A stretch of DNA of 64,000 nucleotides from Gracilaria domingensis (GCA_022539475.1 VCMS01000074.1:124001-188000); one strand, 5' to 3'. Positions 40,549 through 50,444 are shown, counted from the first letter of the stretch. Notes: generated by a model not told the origin, from the letters alone. A program made the numbers and translations.

Positions 40549-41128
40549 GCGCTGCTTCTTGTTGCGCAACTCGCTTGCGTGCGCTCCCACCGTTGATTGC
40601 GGCCACGAGAACGAGCCTCACTGCCCGCAATCGTTAGCGCCAGTACAGCGTGCAAGCACAATGATAACGAGACAGCCGACGCGAATTGTGCGCTGCTCTC
40701 GCTCAATTTGCTCATTTCCCAATGCATTGGCACGCCCAACGGTTGCGGCGCAGTTTGCGGGCCATGGCTGTCATCATACTCTCCAAGGAATGCGGACACG
40801 ACAAGTGAGCGCCCCCGTCTCCGTTACTAACATTGCGGTACCACTTCACACTTACATAACGACGAGTTGGTGTACGCATGGTCAACTGTGCTATCAGCTT
40901 CCGTCGATATAATATATATTTTATGTATAATCAAACAGGCGCCGCGAATTATGCGCCGCTCTCCCTCAACTTGCTCATTTCTGAATTCAGCTCCACAGTT
41001 TAAACGCAGTTTCAAGGCTTCGGCGGTCATACGCTCACCACAAATTGGCCGCAACAAGCGCGTCGTCCGCACAACAGCAAACTGCCAAAACACCGAGCAA
41101 TCCTCTCGTGGCTCCGTGGCTCTCGTGA
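40549..41128. other. Intergenic stretch upstream of the ankyrin gene
   Basis: No supported gene. Two segments (about 40660-40720 and 40940-41000) share GCGCGAATTATGCGCCGCTC-like sequence and CAACTTGCTCATTTC, so a short repeat is present. Confidence 0.35.
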
Positions 41129-41250
41129 CCGTACGACCGCTCTGGCCACAGCAGCACGGCGCAGATCCGCCCGATGTTTGAACCAGTTGGCCGCGCTTGC
41201 TGCGAGCACAAGTGTGGCGGAGTGTATGGCTGGGGCCGTGGCACAACGGC
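41129..41250 (+). pseudogene. Fragment of the cysteine-rich gene 3' end
   Basis: The translation DRSGHSST and then CCEHKCGGVYGWG corresponds to the end of the 37179-37598 gene. It has no 5' part and ends without the matching stop. Confidence 0.6.
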
Positions 41251-42188
41251 ATGACGTGGAGCACTAATTGCTCACTAATTGATTACACATATGCACTTGT
41301 AATTGAGAAATCAATGCTTCACACATCTTCCTCTCACAGAGCGAGCATCCTCAAGTCTCGGTAGGCTACACAAGAGTGGAAAAACAACAGCGGCTGCTTG
41401 TGTTTCATGTTTCAAACCGACTTCCGAATCGAGAGCGAAGTGCTCAACAGTTTCCAGGAATGGGCTACCCCGTCTTCCCGCACCACTCCTCTTCGTGACA
41501 AAAGTCGATACTCTTTCTCAACAGCCTTCTCTAACTCCCATCCCTACTGATCCTTATGAACATCGGCATCTTCGTACTCTTTACGCCCCACTTTCTTGTC
41601 AGCAACCATCATCTTGTTGATAGTGTGTTTGTGCGCAGCTCTCTCCGACGGAGAGGGCTGCGCACAAGCACACTACCAACGCGCGCCTCCGCTGTCGGCT
41701 TGGCACATGTATTGAGGACTATCAGGCTGATGGTATCAGCCGGATAGCAAACATTACTCTCGCATCTATAACTGCCAAGTGACATGTTACTACCGTAAAG
41801 AAAACAACACCAGGGCCAGCATGCGGCCATGTAACACCGAAACACCGCCTCATCAAGGTCAGCGATTTTGCACAACCCCTCTCGAAGGCTGGGCCAACCC
41901 GGTTGTTTGGCCCAGCCGACAGGTTGCCCACACTCATCGGAATATTGATGATAAATGCTGCACTCACTCTCGGTGCCAGGTCATCCAGTCCCAGTTCCGG
42001 ACAGCCCACGCCGACCTCGTGTGCTCCGCCACCGGCCCACTGGCGTCGATGTCAATTACGTGATGCAGTCGCAGCTCATCATTTATGGCCTCGTGCAATT
42101 CAGCGTGCTCATGGGCCTACAATGGTGCGCATCAGCACTATTGTAGGTCCGTAGCTCGGTGCCATTTTCTTGGGCCATGCCCAATCCA

Positions 42189-42392
42189 TTACACGAACAA
42201 CACTTTCATTCCCCCGGCAACAAAACCATCTTCGTCAATATAGTTTTGCGTTGCGGCCAACTCCTGTAGCATATCGTCCAATTGCTGCTCGTCCCAATCA
42301 TTCCTCGTCCTCTTGAAGGATAATCCTTCTTGCGAGGATGTAGTGTCTTCGGTCTCCAGCTCGCTGACACTACACTCTAGTAGGCACAACAA
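42189..42392 (-). pseudogene. C-terminal fragment of the ankyrin protein, second copy
   Basis: The peptide LSFKRTRNDWDEQQLDDM continuing to DGFVAGGMKVLFV matches the last 50 or so residues of the ankyrin protein. The upstream domains are absent. It lies in segmental duplication copy 2. Confidence 0.75.
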
Positions 42393-42479
42393 TCTACTGA
42401 TTGTTAGGAGCAGACATAAAGTTGTTACAGAAGACCACGTATACTAATGTTGACACTAACTTTGAATGTAACGTGAGGT

Positions 42480-42570
42480 TTACAAACGTAGGTCTATTCC
42501 CACCTCAACAAAACCATCTTCCTCACGAAAGTTTTCCGTCCGGGCCAAGTTCTGTAGCACAGTATCGCGG
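42480..42570 (-). pseudogene. C-terminal fragment of the ankyrin protein, third copy
   Basis: The minus-strand peptide DTVLQNLARTENFREEDGFV corresponds to DTMLQNLAPTENFIGEDGFV of the intact gene. It is joined upstream to unrelated GC-rich sequence, marking a breakpoint near 42570. Confidence 0.65.
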
Positions 42571-43205
42571 CGCACACACCCGGGCGGCTGGCGCCCTGCA
42601 GGCGCGACCGCGCGCGCAAATGGGCAAGCACTGCGGCGTGCACATGCGGACGCGCGGCGGCGCGCAGCAGCTGCCCCGGCAGGCGGCGCACGAGCACAAA
42701 AGTATGTACAGCCGCCGCGCCGCGCCGCGGCTGTCAGCGCGGCGCCAACCGCCGCAAAACGTTTTGGCTCGCGGCGCGGCCGCGTCATCGGCGCGCGCGT
42801 CGCGGCCGCGCTCGCTCCGCGCGCAGGAGCGCCTGCGCCTCCGACGCCACGGGGCTCCGCCCTCCAAAGCGCCGCCGCTGCCCAGCTGCGGCCCGGGCGC
42901 GCGCGGTGCCGCCATCACGGCCAGCTGCGCCGCGGCCAGCGCGTAGCACATGGCCGGCGCACGCTCGTGCTCGGACGCCGCGCCGGATGACAGCACGGCG
43001 CCGCGTTGTTCACCGTCGGCTCGCAGCCGGTGGCGAACAGCTTGCGCAGCACCAGCACCAGCAGCGTGGCCGCCAGCGAGCGCGCGCGCTGGCGCAGCGT
43101 CGCGGTCGCACAGCCACGAGAACGGCGAGCGCGCCCACGAAGATGGCGAAGCGGCGCGGCGCCATCAGCGCGCCGATCGCGGTCGGGCGGAACTTCATCA
43201 TTCAT
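42570..43205 (-). pseudogene. GC-rich decayed coding region
   Basis: This stretch is much richer in G and C than its surroundings. Minus-strand frames begin with a hydrophobic leader (MAPRRFAIFVGALAVLVAV) and continue in other frames with Ala/Leu/Arg-rich segments (SLAATLLVLVLRKLF, CYALAAAQLAVMAAP). The coding style shifts between frames, as in a decayed membrane or secreted protein gene. No family is recognised. Confidence 0.3.
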
Positions 43206-43458
43206 GATGGATCGAACTAGCTGTTTGCGATGAATCTTTCGCGTCCTGTAAAGGCCCATGAGCAGATATCTATACTTGGAACAGAACAGGCCAAAACAGT
43301 TTCCTTTCCTGTCATGAAGGCGATGTTCTTTTCGCTCTGCCTCTTGCGATGGAGTAGATACATACTCGTGCACTCAAAACGGTTGTAAATCGCTCTGCCA
43401 CTGCGCCAAGCTCCGTCGCCGTCGATCGCACACAGGCATCCTGCTTACATGCCATCCC

Positions 43459-44091
43459 CTAAAGCTCATACTTGAGGTAGCTAAGATCGCCCGGAACCAC
43501 CACCGCGCACTCAAACTTGCGCGCCGACGCAGCCCTGACGCGTTTGCAGCACGTCTGCAGCAGCTGGAGCGCCAGCACGTCATAGTCGCCCGGCGTGCGG
43601 CGACAGAGCTCGCCCATGCGCTGCTCGCTCTCCAGCGCGCAGAGGCGCACCGCCTCCACCTCCGCGGCGGTGTCCGCCTGCGGCCCGTCCAGCAGGAAGC
43701 GCGCCCAGCCGGGGTTGACCTCGTAAAAGTGGTTCTGCGCGCACTCGCACACAAACGCCACGCTGGACTGCAGCTCGTTGGCCGACGACGCCACCTTGGA
43801 CGCGCAGCTGGCGCTGTCAAACGTGAACGCGCGCGTGTCGCGCGCGTCGGCCGGTACTTGTAGTGGGAGCGACGGTGCGAATGCGGCGACTGTTTGACGG
43901 CTTGCGGTATGATGATTATTGCGGCGGAAGGCATGGCGGGGAAGGGCGGGCATGGCGGTGGTATCTTGCGGCGCGCACTCTCGCGACCGCGGCTGCTTCC
44001 GACGGCGATGTTCGCGCGCACTTGGAGGCGGCGCTTGCGCGCGGCAAGCAGCGGCGTCAATTGCAATTGACAAGATGTAATCGAGAAGCAT
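43459..44091 (-). CDS. Hypothetical GC-rich protein, 210 residues or partial
   Basis: The last 120 residues look like a real protein: FTFDSASCASKVASSANELQ, CECAQNHFYEVNPGWARFLL, EVEAVRLCALESEQRMGELC and a C-terminus ending VVPGDLSYLKYEL. Cysteines are scattered. The first 90 residues are Arg/Ala/Pro-rich and may not be coding, so the true start or a splice site may lie near 43850. Third positions are strongly G or C. No family is recognised. Confidence 0.4.
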   Translation of the reverse strand: MLLDYILSIAIDAAACRAQAPPPSAREHRRRKQPRSRECAPQDTTAMPALPRHAFRRNNHHTASRQTVAAFAPSLPLQVPADARDTRAFTFDSASCASKVASSANELQSSVAFVCECAQNHFYEVNPGWARFLLDGPQADTAAEVEAVRLCALESEQRMGELCRRTPGDYDVLALQLLQTCCKRVRAASARKFECAVVVPGDLSYLKYEL

Positions 44092-44537
44092 GTCGTGTCA
44101 CTATGACATGGTGCCGTCTTCTTGACATTGTCACGTGATTTGCCGTGTTGCACAGCACGCGCATGGCGCGCGCCGTGCAGCTCTCTCCCCACTGCGCTGC
44201 CCGAAAGGCGCTCACCGCGCCCTTCAAGTCATCCACGAACGAGTGCGAACGACGAAGATGGAAGAGCACTCGGCGTTGTGAGCTCGTGACACAACGCCTG
44301 ATGGTGGTTCCAGTTGCAACCTGTTTCCTCTTCCCACGGTGCTGTTTTGCGATGGCAGCGTGGCGGCAAGCGTTTTCCGCCATTTATCGATATGCCGCGC
44401 CGACTGCATGCATCATGAATCTTGGTTTGTTCCGAATGTGCTCATTGACGTTCTGATCTGTCTCAAGTTGCGGAACTCCCCACGCTTTGCCCCCCTTCGG
44501 CGCATCTCGTCACGTGAGGAGCGCAATCGCTCATTTA

Positions 44538-44575
44538 GGGGGTGTCTACATCAAAAATGGACATTTCAAAACGCG
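44538..44575. repeat. Left terminal inverted repeat of the Harbinger element
   Basis: Begins GGGGGTGTCTACATC and includes TGGACATTTCAAAACGC. Confidence 0.85.
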
Positions 44576-44793
44576 ACACGGAGCGTTGTCCGCCGGCCCC
44601 AATGATTTGTTCCGACTGAAGTCGGCGGTGACGCAGCCCAGTGTAGACACGACCGGAATCGTTTCGGACAGGAAGTCGTTTTGGCGGGAAACAAGACAAC
44701 GCAAACAGCAGAGCGATTCTCACAACTCAATAAAAGCTCCAGTGATGTCCCCACTGTCCGCGGAGAGTTACAGTTCTCCTCTACATCTCACGT

Positions 44794-45261
44794 ATGACCA
44801 GAGAGAAACCATGCGTAAAGGAAGTGCTCCAACTTGCGACGGAAATGGCAAAGAAGCAGCACAACATAGCCCGATTAGCTAAAGCGTGGCAGAAGAAATT
44901 TACTCGAATCAAGCAAGACTACAGCGCATACATTCCAAAGATCAGTGAGTCAGAAAGAGACGGTGATGACCCGGATCTCTATAGTAAACCGGATTTCTAT
45001 GAGGAGATGCACGAGTTAGAACATGCAAAAGCGCGACATAATCCTCCTGCTGTGCTCAATAGCGTATCAGGAACAGCAATTAACGGTCTCAAGATAACCA
45101 GCTTGCGGAAAAGGCAAAGAGTTTTGCATGCCACCTCCACAGAAGTCTACATGACAGAATTAAAGGAATGCCAATTAAAGATGTTGGAGGAATTGAAGCG
45201 CGGTAATGACCAGAAAGAGAAGATGCGGTCTGTCAGTGAACGCTTACTCGACAAGTTCTAA
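44794..45261 (+). CDS. Harbinger accessory protein, SANT/trihelix-like
   Basis: The predicted protein has 155 residues. Residues 15-70 resemble the second half of a Myb/SANT-like or trihelix domain: LAKAWQKKFTRIKQDYSAYI (W-x-x-K-F-x-x-I-x-x-D-Y) and, after an acidic loop, FYEEMHELEHA. A basic stretch and a C-terminal helix (MTELKECQLKMLEELKR) follow. In Harbinger elements such a protein binds the ends and helps import the transposase into the nucleus. The first helix of the domain may be encoded upstream, so a short 5' exon is possible. The gene is convergent with the transposase. Confidence 0.7.
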   Translation: MTREKPCVKEVLQLATEMAKKQHNIARLAKAWQKKFTRIKQDYSAYIPKISESERDGDDPDLYSKPDFYEEMHELEHAKARHNPPAVLNSVSGTAINGLKITSLRKRQRVLHATSTEVYMTELKECQLKMLEELKRGNDQKEKMRSVSERLLDKF

Positions 45262-46559
45262 TTACTGTCGTACATTTTCTCGATGACATAATGCAATAAA
45301 GCATCTCTCTGTTTCTTGCTCTTTGAAGTCTCGGCCGTTATAACTTCTTGTTCATCTTGCTGTTCGTCCTGTGGGAGGAACGCCTCTCCGGGGTCGTCGT
45401 TAGCAATGCACATGTTGTGCATGATGACACATGCGCTACAAAGGAAGACGATATCGCCTTCATGATGAAGTCGAACACCACCCTTGAGGACCAAGAAGCG
45501 GTGCTTCAGTATACCAAAAGCGCATTCAATGGGCTTTCGCGTGTGCGACGCAATTGCATCCCAGGTTTTGAGGACAGGGTTTGAAGCCATTTCAGCCTTG
45601 CTGCTGCTTTTCATCATATTGACATCCAAACGAAACGCACAATCGCCGATCAAGTACGGCCTTACTTCGATTCCTGCAATGTTGGGGTCCGGTATGTTTG
45701 GACCGAGCCACTGTTTGTCCTCGATCATTTTCTTGAGCGTGCAACTGTTGTATATTGTAGAATCACCGTATACACCTGGATGCCCTACATCAATATACAA
45801 GAACTTTCTGTCGGCTGACGCTACAGCAAAGAGAACAATACTGGGGTATCCTATGTAGCAGCGGTATTCGTAGTATTGAGACTCCGGACACACGGGCAAG
45901 GGAATATGAGTACCATGCATAGCTCCTACGCAGTAGGGAAGTCCTCTTATGATATGAAAGCCTTCCATAACAGCTGCCATTCGTTCTTCCCCCTGCGGTA
46001 ATGCTACTTGATTGCCGAATACGGTGCATATTTCCCTGCATATTTCCTTAACGTCTCTGTCCACGGAGCTCTTGCCGATCCCTAGTTGCGCAGCTACCGC
46101 ATCGCAAGACGCCTTGCCGCTGTACATCAGAAAAGAGGCCAGCCGTAGCTCCGGTTTGAGTGGTTGCCGGAAGTTTGTGGTCTGCTTCCTGATCCTGTGA
46201 TGTAATCGAGAAAGAAGCTTCGTAAAGACATTTGAAGACACGCCGATTAACGCCTGCCATAAGCCACTGGCAATAAAGCTAGGCTGCAGCGCATAGTTGA
46301 AAAACCACTCAAGATCGTTGCGGACATGTTGCCATGATCTTCCGGAGGCTTCATGTCGCCGTTCAGCAGCTTCAAGTGCCATAACAGTCACCAAAGTATC
46401 ATTGTTGACGGCAACAGCCACGGCTTCTGCCTCGGTCTCAAGAGATTCAAGGGCCTGCAGAAGAAGCACAACGACAGCTTTGCGATGCCTTGAGTCCATC
46501 GAGCAAAATAGGTAGATGTCCAGAGCGTGGGTACCCCTCTGTAGCGTACCCAATTTCAC
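45258..46559 (-). CDS. Harbinger transposase (DDE superfamily, DDE_Tnp_4)
   Basis: The predicted protein has 433 residues, close to the family's usual 350-450. A helix-turn-helix-like region lies at about 148-178 (AAQLGIGKSSVDRDVKEI). The nuclease core follows: VGAMHGTHIP at 211-220, HPGVYGDSTIY with D266, IGDCAFRL with D306, and RKPIECAFGILKHRF with E345. Known Harbinger enzymes read G-A-I-D-G-T-H-I at the first site; here residue 215 is His (codon CAT at 45915-45917), so the first catalytic Asp is missing. All else looks intact. This copy may be inactive through one substitution. The Met at 46559 gives the full length; Met21 is an alternative. Confidence 0.88.
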   Translation of the reverse strand: MKLGTLQRGTHALDIYLFCSMDSRHRKAVVVLLLQALESLETEAEAVAVAVNNDTLVTVMALEAAERRHEASGRSWQHVRNDLEWFFNYALQPSFIASGLWQALIGVSSNVFTKLLSRLHHRIRKQTTNFRQPLKPELRLASFLMYSGKASCDAVAAQLGIGKSSVDRDVKEICREICTVFGNQVALPQGEERMAAVMEGFHIIRGLPYCVGAMHGTHIPLPVCPESQYYEYRCYIGYPSIVLFAVASADRKFLYIDVGHPGVYGDSTIYNSCTLKKMIEDKQWLGPNIPDPNIAGIEVRPYLIGDCAFRLDVNMMKSSSKAEMASNPVLKTWDAIASHTRKPIECAFGILKHRFLVLKGGVRLHHEGDIVFLCSACVIMHNMCIANDDPGEAFLPQDEQQDEQEVITAETSKSKKQRDALLHYVIEKMYDSN

Positions 46560-46638
46560 GACGATCGTAGACGCGCCGGAGACAAATGCTTCGTGTCATA
46601 TTGGGACAAACTTTTTACCGGTTCATGGGGAATTAGAC

Positions 46639-46675
46639 AAAGAGCGTTGTGAAATGTCCAGGTGTAGACACCTCC
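46639..46675. repeat. Right terminal inverted repeat of the Harbinger element
   Basis: Reverse complement begins GGAGGTGTCTACACC and includes TGGACATTTCACAACGC; it is two to three bases shorter in the middle than the left end. Confidence 0.85.
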
Positions 46676-46678
46676 TTA

Positions 46679-47833
46679 GAACGGCTGTATGTGTGGCCCA
46701 TCAGTTTGAGTACATGGCCATACAGGCACCGCCTCCACGCGCACACTCCGCTCTGTCAGCTGCGCTCGATGCTGCATTGCATGCGTAGTGCGCAAAATAC
46801 GTCGTGGATTGACGTGGCGCTTGCCTGGAAAGTTACCATCTTCGTGAACGTGTTACCAGTGGTAACACGTTCACGGAGATGGCGAGAAAGCACTTTTTGC
46901 AACGAATCCATCTCGGGCTCACAGCACCCAGACCGCGTAGCTGCTGGCCGTTAAATTGATGTAGTACTTGATATACGCGGAGGAACCGGGTCACAAGCCG
47001 CGCTCGGTGCGTCCGCCGCAACGCGCAGTATTGCTACCGCAAGTCGCACACGCTGCCAAACGTGCTGCAAGCGCGCCTTCGCGGCAGCACCGAACATTAG
47101 CGGCCCATTCTGTCTTTGGTCGCAAACGTTCAACATTGCAGCAGCACTGAGCCGCGATCGAGGAAACCAGAGCGCGAGCACAGCGTGCAGACCACGGAGA
47201 ACGGCTACACGGAGCGGGCAACCTTGTCCGCAAGGCCGCGAGCAACCGGCGCGCAGCTCCTTGGCCCACTGTCCGCCCGACAGAACGGCATGACGGCCGT
47301 CCACGTCCTGAAACGACCGACATGTTGGCCATTGTCGACGTGGCGTCCGCGCTGAAAAACAACTCGGTCGCAATGCAGCTACCACCGCGCGCCTGCCTCC
47401 ACGCGCTCCACCGTTCACCGCACGCCATGCAAACCGCGCAATGCGCACACAGCCTCATCACTCACACACGCCCTCCAGTAAAGGCGCTTCTGCTCCGCAG
47501 ACGGTGTGGGAGCGGTTTGGGTGCACTCGGCGCCTGCCGGGGAGCCCAAATTCGGTCCCGCCCTCACGACATGAGGCTGCCTGTTTCTTTGCGAGCGAAG
47601 CACAGTCTGTTGCCCATGCTTTCTGATTTTGCTCTGAAACGTAGAGACAACGTGGTTCACTCCAGGCTGAGCCGTGCGGTTTGCAGAAGAGCTCAACGAA
47701 ATCCTGCTGCGTAGCTCATTTGCTCCAGTACTTAAAAGACGCTCGGCTGCGATCTCTGTCAGAAGAGCGAGCTTGATGCAACCCAGGGAACAGAAAAACC
47801 GCCGCTTCTTGCACAACTCCCAACGTACAGTGT
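46679..47833. other. Intergenic stretch, moderately GC-rich
   Basis: A long hairpin lies at 46836-46882. Overlapping minus-strand frames at 46951-47461 are Cys/Arg/Ala-rich in two frames at once and have no clear domain, so any gene here is decayed beyond recognition. Confidence 0.4.
46836..46882. repeat. Long hairpin with three-base loop
   Basis: Arms of 22 bp (CCATCTTCGTGAACGTG continuing to TTACC) with one mismatch and loop AGT. Confidence 0.8.
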
Positions 47834-48088
47834 TTGCTAACAATGTTTTCCTTCTTGTTCATCGCGTTGCTGAGCGCCACCGCCGTGCTAGCCGCACCCG
47901 ACTACGAACTCATCATCCCCGTGTCTCAGAGAATTGCCTCTCCCTGCTCGGAACAGTGCGAGCCAGCGTTCGTCTCCATGTACAGCTGCCTGCAGGGTCT
48001 GCACGACAACCAATGCATCATAAAGAGCTGCGGCAGCCCGAGCGACCACCCGTGGACATGTCCACAGGGCAGGGATGCAGCCAAATAA
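47834..48088 (+). CDS. Small secreted cysteine-rich protein
   Basis: The predicted protein has 84 residues from 47834, or 81 from Met4 at 47843, either giving a clear signal peptide (MFSFLFIALLSATAVLA). The mature part has C-S-E-Q-C, YSCLQGLHDNQCIIKSCGSP and one more Cys near the end. Decayed or partial relatives lie at 33290-33569, 37179-37598 and 41129-41250. Comparison suggests the ancestral protein continued for about 120 more residues, so this copy is either a truncated gene or a short family member. It is presumably extracellular; the function is unknown. Confidence 0.6.
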   Translation: MLTMFSFLFIALLSATAVLAAPDYELIIPVSQRIASPCSEQCEPAFVSMYSCLQGLHDNQCIIKSCGSPSDHPWTCPQGRDAAK

Positions 48089-49379
48089 TATTTATGACTA
48101 AATATTCGTTCTCATAGCATGCAGAAAACTTTATAAGTGAATGTATTAAGCGCTTGCGAAGCCTAGACAAAATGTTTATGGGTTTAAGAATTCTTTTAAT
48201 TTTTTAATGCCTGGATGGCCCAGATGGTGTGAAACCATCTTTTAGAGGAATGATACGTACGTTTTCAAAAAAACATTTTTTTGTAATGAAGCCCGGCAAT
48301 GCATCTATAATTTGAAACTAATATCTTTGTTTTGAAGTTTTTTTAATTTCATGAGACCGTTCTTTCCTTTAAATGTACATATTTTTCGGATTGTTTTGTT
48401 CAAAAAGAGAGCTCGACATTGTGATAATTGTGGACGCCATTTTTGGGGAAAACAGCGCGGGTGGTGACAAACCCAAGGAGAGCGACACAATAAATGCTCG
48501 AGAGTACAAGCCCAAACGGGGCGACAAGTTAACGTAGCTCACATGCCTGCAGGAGCAGACAGGATAACCCTAAGATAGCACAAACTCTCCGCTAACGAGA
48601 AGCGGGAAGAGTAATTAAACGACAGTGTAGTTCGGCGTTCGATGCCAAATTAGAACACAACGATAGAATGCAGCGCCAACAGACCAACACACCAAGGCTG
48701 TCGGTGGAACAATAGAAGGAGCAAGGTTACAGCGTTCGATCCTGTCGTCGATACAACCATAAACCTACTAACAAGGTGCGGTGACGACAGGAAGGGAACC
48801 AATGCAATGCGTACCGCTGCGTACGTCCGTCTGGGGGAACATGGATGTAGGTATGATTGCAATGTGCAGACGAGCCCAATGAAGGGCAGTACAAGGCCAT
48901 TTTGTAGGGAACGGCGGAGATCGGGCCGCCGGGAATAAGGAAATGTAGAAGGAAAAGTTGGTGGCAGGGAGGCGCAGGCTGCGGTGAGGGAAGGTGGGAT
49001 TTCCAAAGGAAAGAAGGTTGGTGACGACGGAAAGGGAGAAAGAAAGGCGAGAGAGGCAAGGATGGGGGGGTTCGTCGAGGGGGGAAGTGGTCTGCCCGAG
49101 TTAGGCTGGCTGTGAAGCCTCGAACTCTTTGGGTTTATATCTACAATTCTTGTGATTCGTATACCCTAATTTTTAACTTGCTCACCGTGTAGTCCTAAAT
49201 GCTCACCATTTAAAACATTTAATGATGTCAGCGCACGGCTCTTCGTTATGTAGGTCGAAGGTTGGTCAGTGATGATATGTCGTTAGGTCCTGAACCAGTT
49301 TAGTAGCAATGCAGAGGAACAGCAGCGCGAGAGGCGCAACACCAGTACAGACCCAGTGGTACCATCTTCCGTTTCAGGC
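48089..49379. other. Intergenic stretch
   Basis: The first part is AT-rich. From about 48480 the composition becomes purine-rich on the plus strand; minus-strand frames at 48650-49059 are Pro/Ser/His-rich and unsupported. No gene recognised. Confidence 0.4.
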
Positions 49380-49720
49380 ACGCGGCAGCGCACGGGGCGG
49401 AACCTCATCTTTTTTTGCCTCAGGCGCGCCGAAGCGCGCGGCGCGCGACTTCATCGTCTTCAGAGACGCCGCAACGCGCGGCGCGCAACTTCATTGTCCT
49501 TTTCCCTTTGCGCGACGCATCGTGCGGCGCGTAACCTCATTATCCTCATTGGCGCGCCAGAGCAGGCGGCGTGCAGCTTCCTGCTCTTTGCCGCCGCGGC
49601 GAATCGCCCGACCTCATCATCTTCGGCCGCGCGCCGCGGCGCGCGGCGCGTAGCAGTGAGCGCAGACGGGGCGGCAGATGCACGGCGGCGAGCGCAGACG
49701 GGGGTGGCGACGGGCGCAGT
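49380..49720. repeat. GC-rich degenerate tandem repeat, unit about 45 bp
   Basis: A core close to GGCGCGCAACTTCAT recurs about six times between 49393 and 49620 with spacing near 45 bases, with the rest of the unit less conserved. Two overlapping plus-strand frames are open through it, as expected of a repeat whose length is a multiple of three. A hairpin with TTATCTCCGGAG arms follows at 49740-49767. Confidence 0.6.
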
Positions 49721-50444
49721 TTAGGGGTAGAGAGTGATTTTATCTCCGGAGCAATCTCCGGAGATAAGAAAATCTTTTGGCCGTGTTCAAGGGAGTGCGG
49801 GACAATCCCTTGGAATTGTCTCCACAATAATAACTCCACGTTGGCATAAAATAATTTGATATTTTCAGGACACGTTCATTGAACGTCTCCGAAAATTAGC
49901 AAATCACAAATATACAAACGAAAAGATACGGATTTTTGAGCCATTAGAAAAACTTTTTGCGCTAAGGTTTTTGTATTTTCAGGAGGTGCCTATTAGGCAC
50001 AACAACTATAAGAGCTTAGCGATCGTTTTTGTTTAGAAGCTTGCTTCCCAAAACGCTGATAGGAAACTATAATTTCATAATTTAATTAGAATAACAAATC
50101 GATAATAGCGATATCTATGTGTATTACGTGGGCAACTGTTCCACGTTAAATGTTTGCAGTGAAAATGAAACCTAGCGCGAAGCATCTCCGTGCCCTTTGC
50201 ATTTATCGATCGGCCGCCGAGAAGGTCGCTGGAATGCAATGGCTACGCAGCAATTAGCTGTATGGGCAGAATTCTAACAGTCGAAAACTCGCGTTGTTCA
50301 CACGCCACAAAATGCTCCACAGTCTCGACGCGACAGTCTGTCGTGCTTGGCAGTTGCATGGCTGGCAGAGACGCCATGTCTGCTCCGAGAAATCCGGCAA
50401 AAGACTTCTCCATTTCTCGGTTACAACTTTCATGTGGCCACCTG

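Larger units (their letters stand above)
41129..42420. repeat. Segmental duplication, copy 2
   Basis: Matches 37478-38560 in the same orientation with many substitutions. Copy 2 has an extra segment at about 41457-41690 that carries a 26 bp-arm hairpin. The hairpin GGCTGGGCCAA...TTTGGCCCAGCC and the later one around GGGCCTACAAT are kept in both copies. Confidence 0.8.
44538..46675. mobile_element. PIF/Harbinger DNA transposon, full length, 2138 bp
   Basis: Terminal inverted repeats start GGGGGTGTCTACATC on the left and, on the opposite strand, GGAGGTGTCTACACC on the right, both followed by TGGACATTTCA and ACGC after a small offset. TTA flanks both ends (44535-44537 and 46676-46678), the family's target duplication. 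It carries two convergent genes whose ends overlap by four bases: a SANT/trihelix-like protein and a DDE transposase, the standard Harbinger pair. Both frames are open, so the insertion is young. Confidence 0.9.

Noticed and set aside
46951-47461. Two overlapping minus-strand frames of 156-165 residues.
   Set aside because: Both are open only because the region is GC-rich; neither has a domain or a match in the window.
48650-49059. Minus-strand Pro/His-rich frames.
   Set aside because: Low complexity, two overlapping frames, no supporting features.
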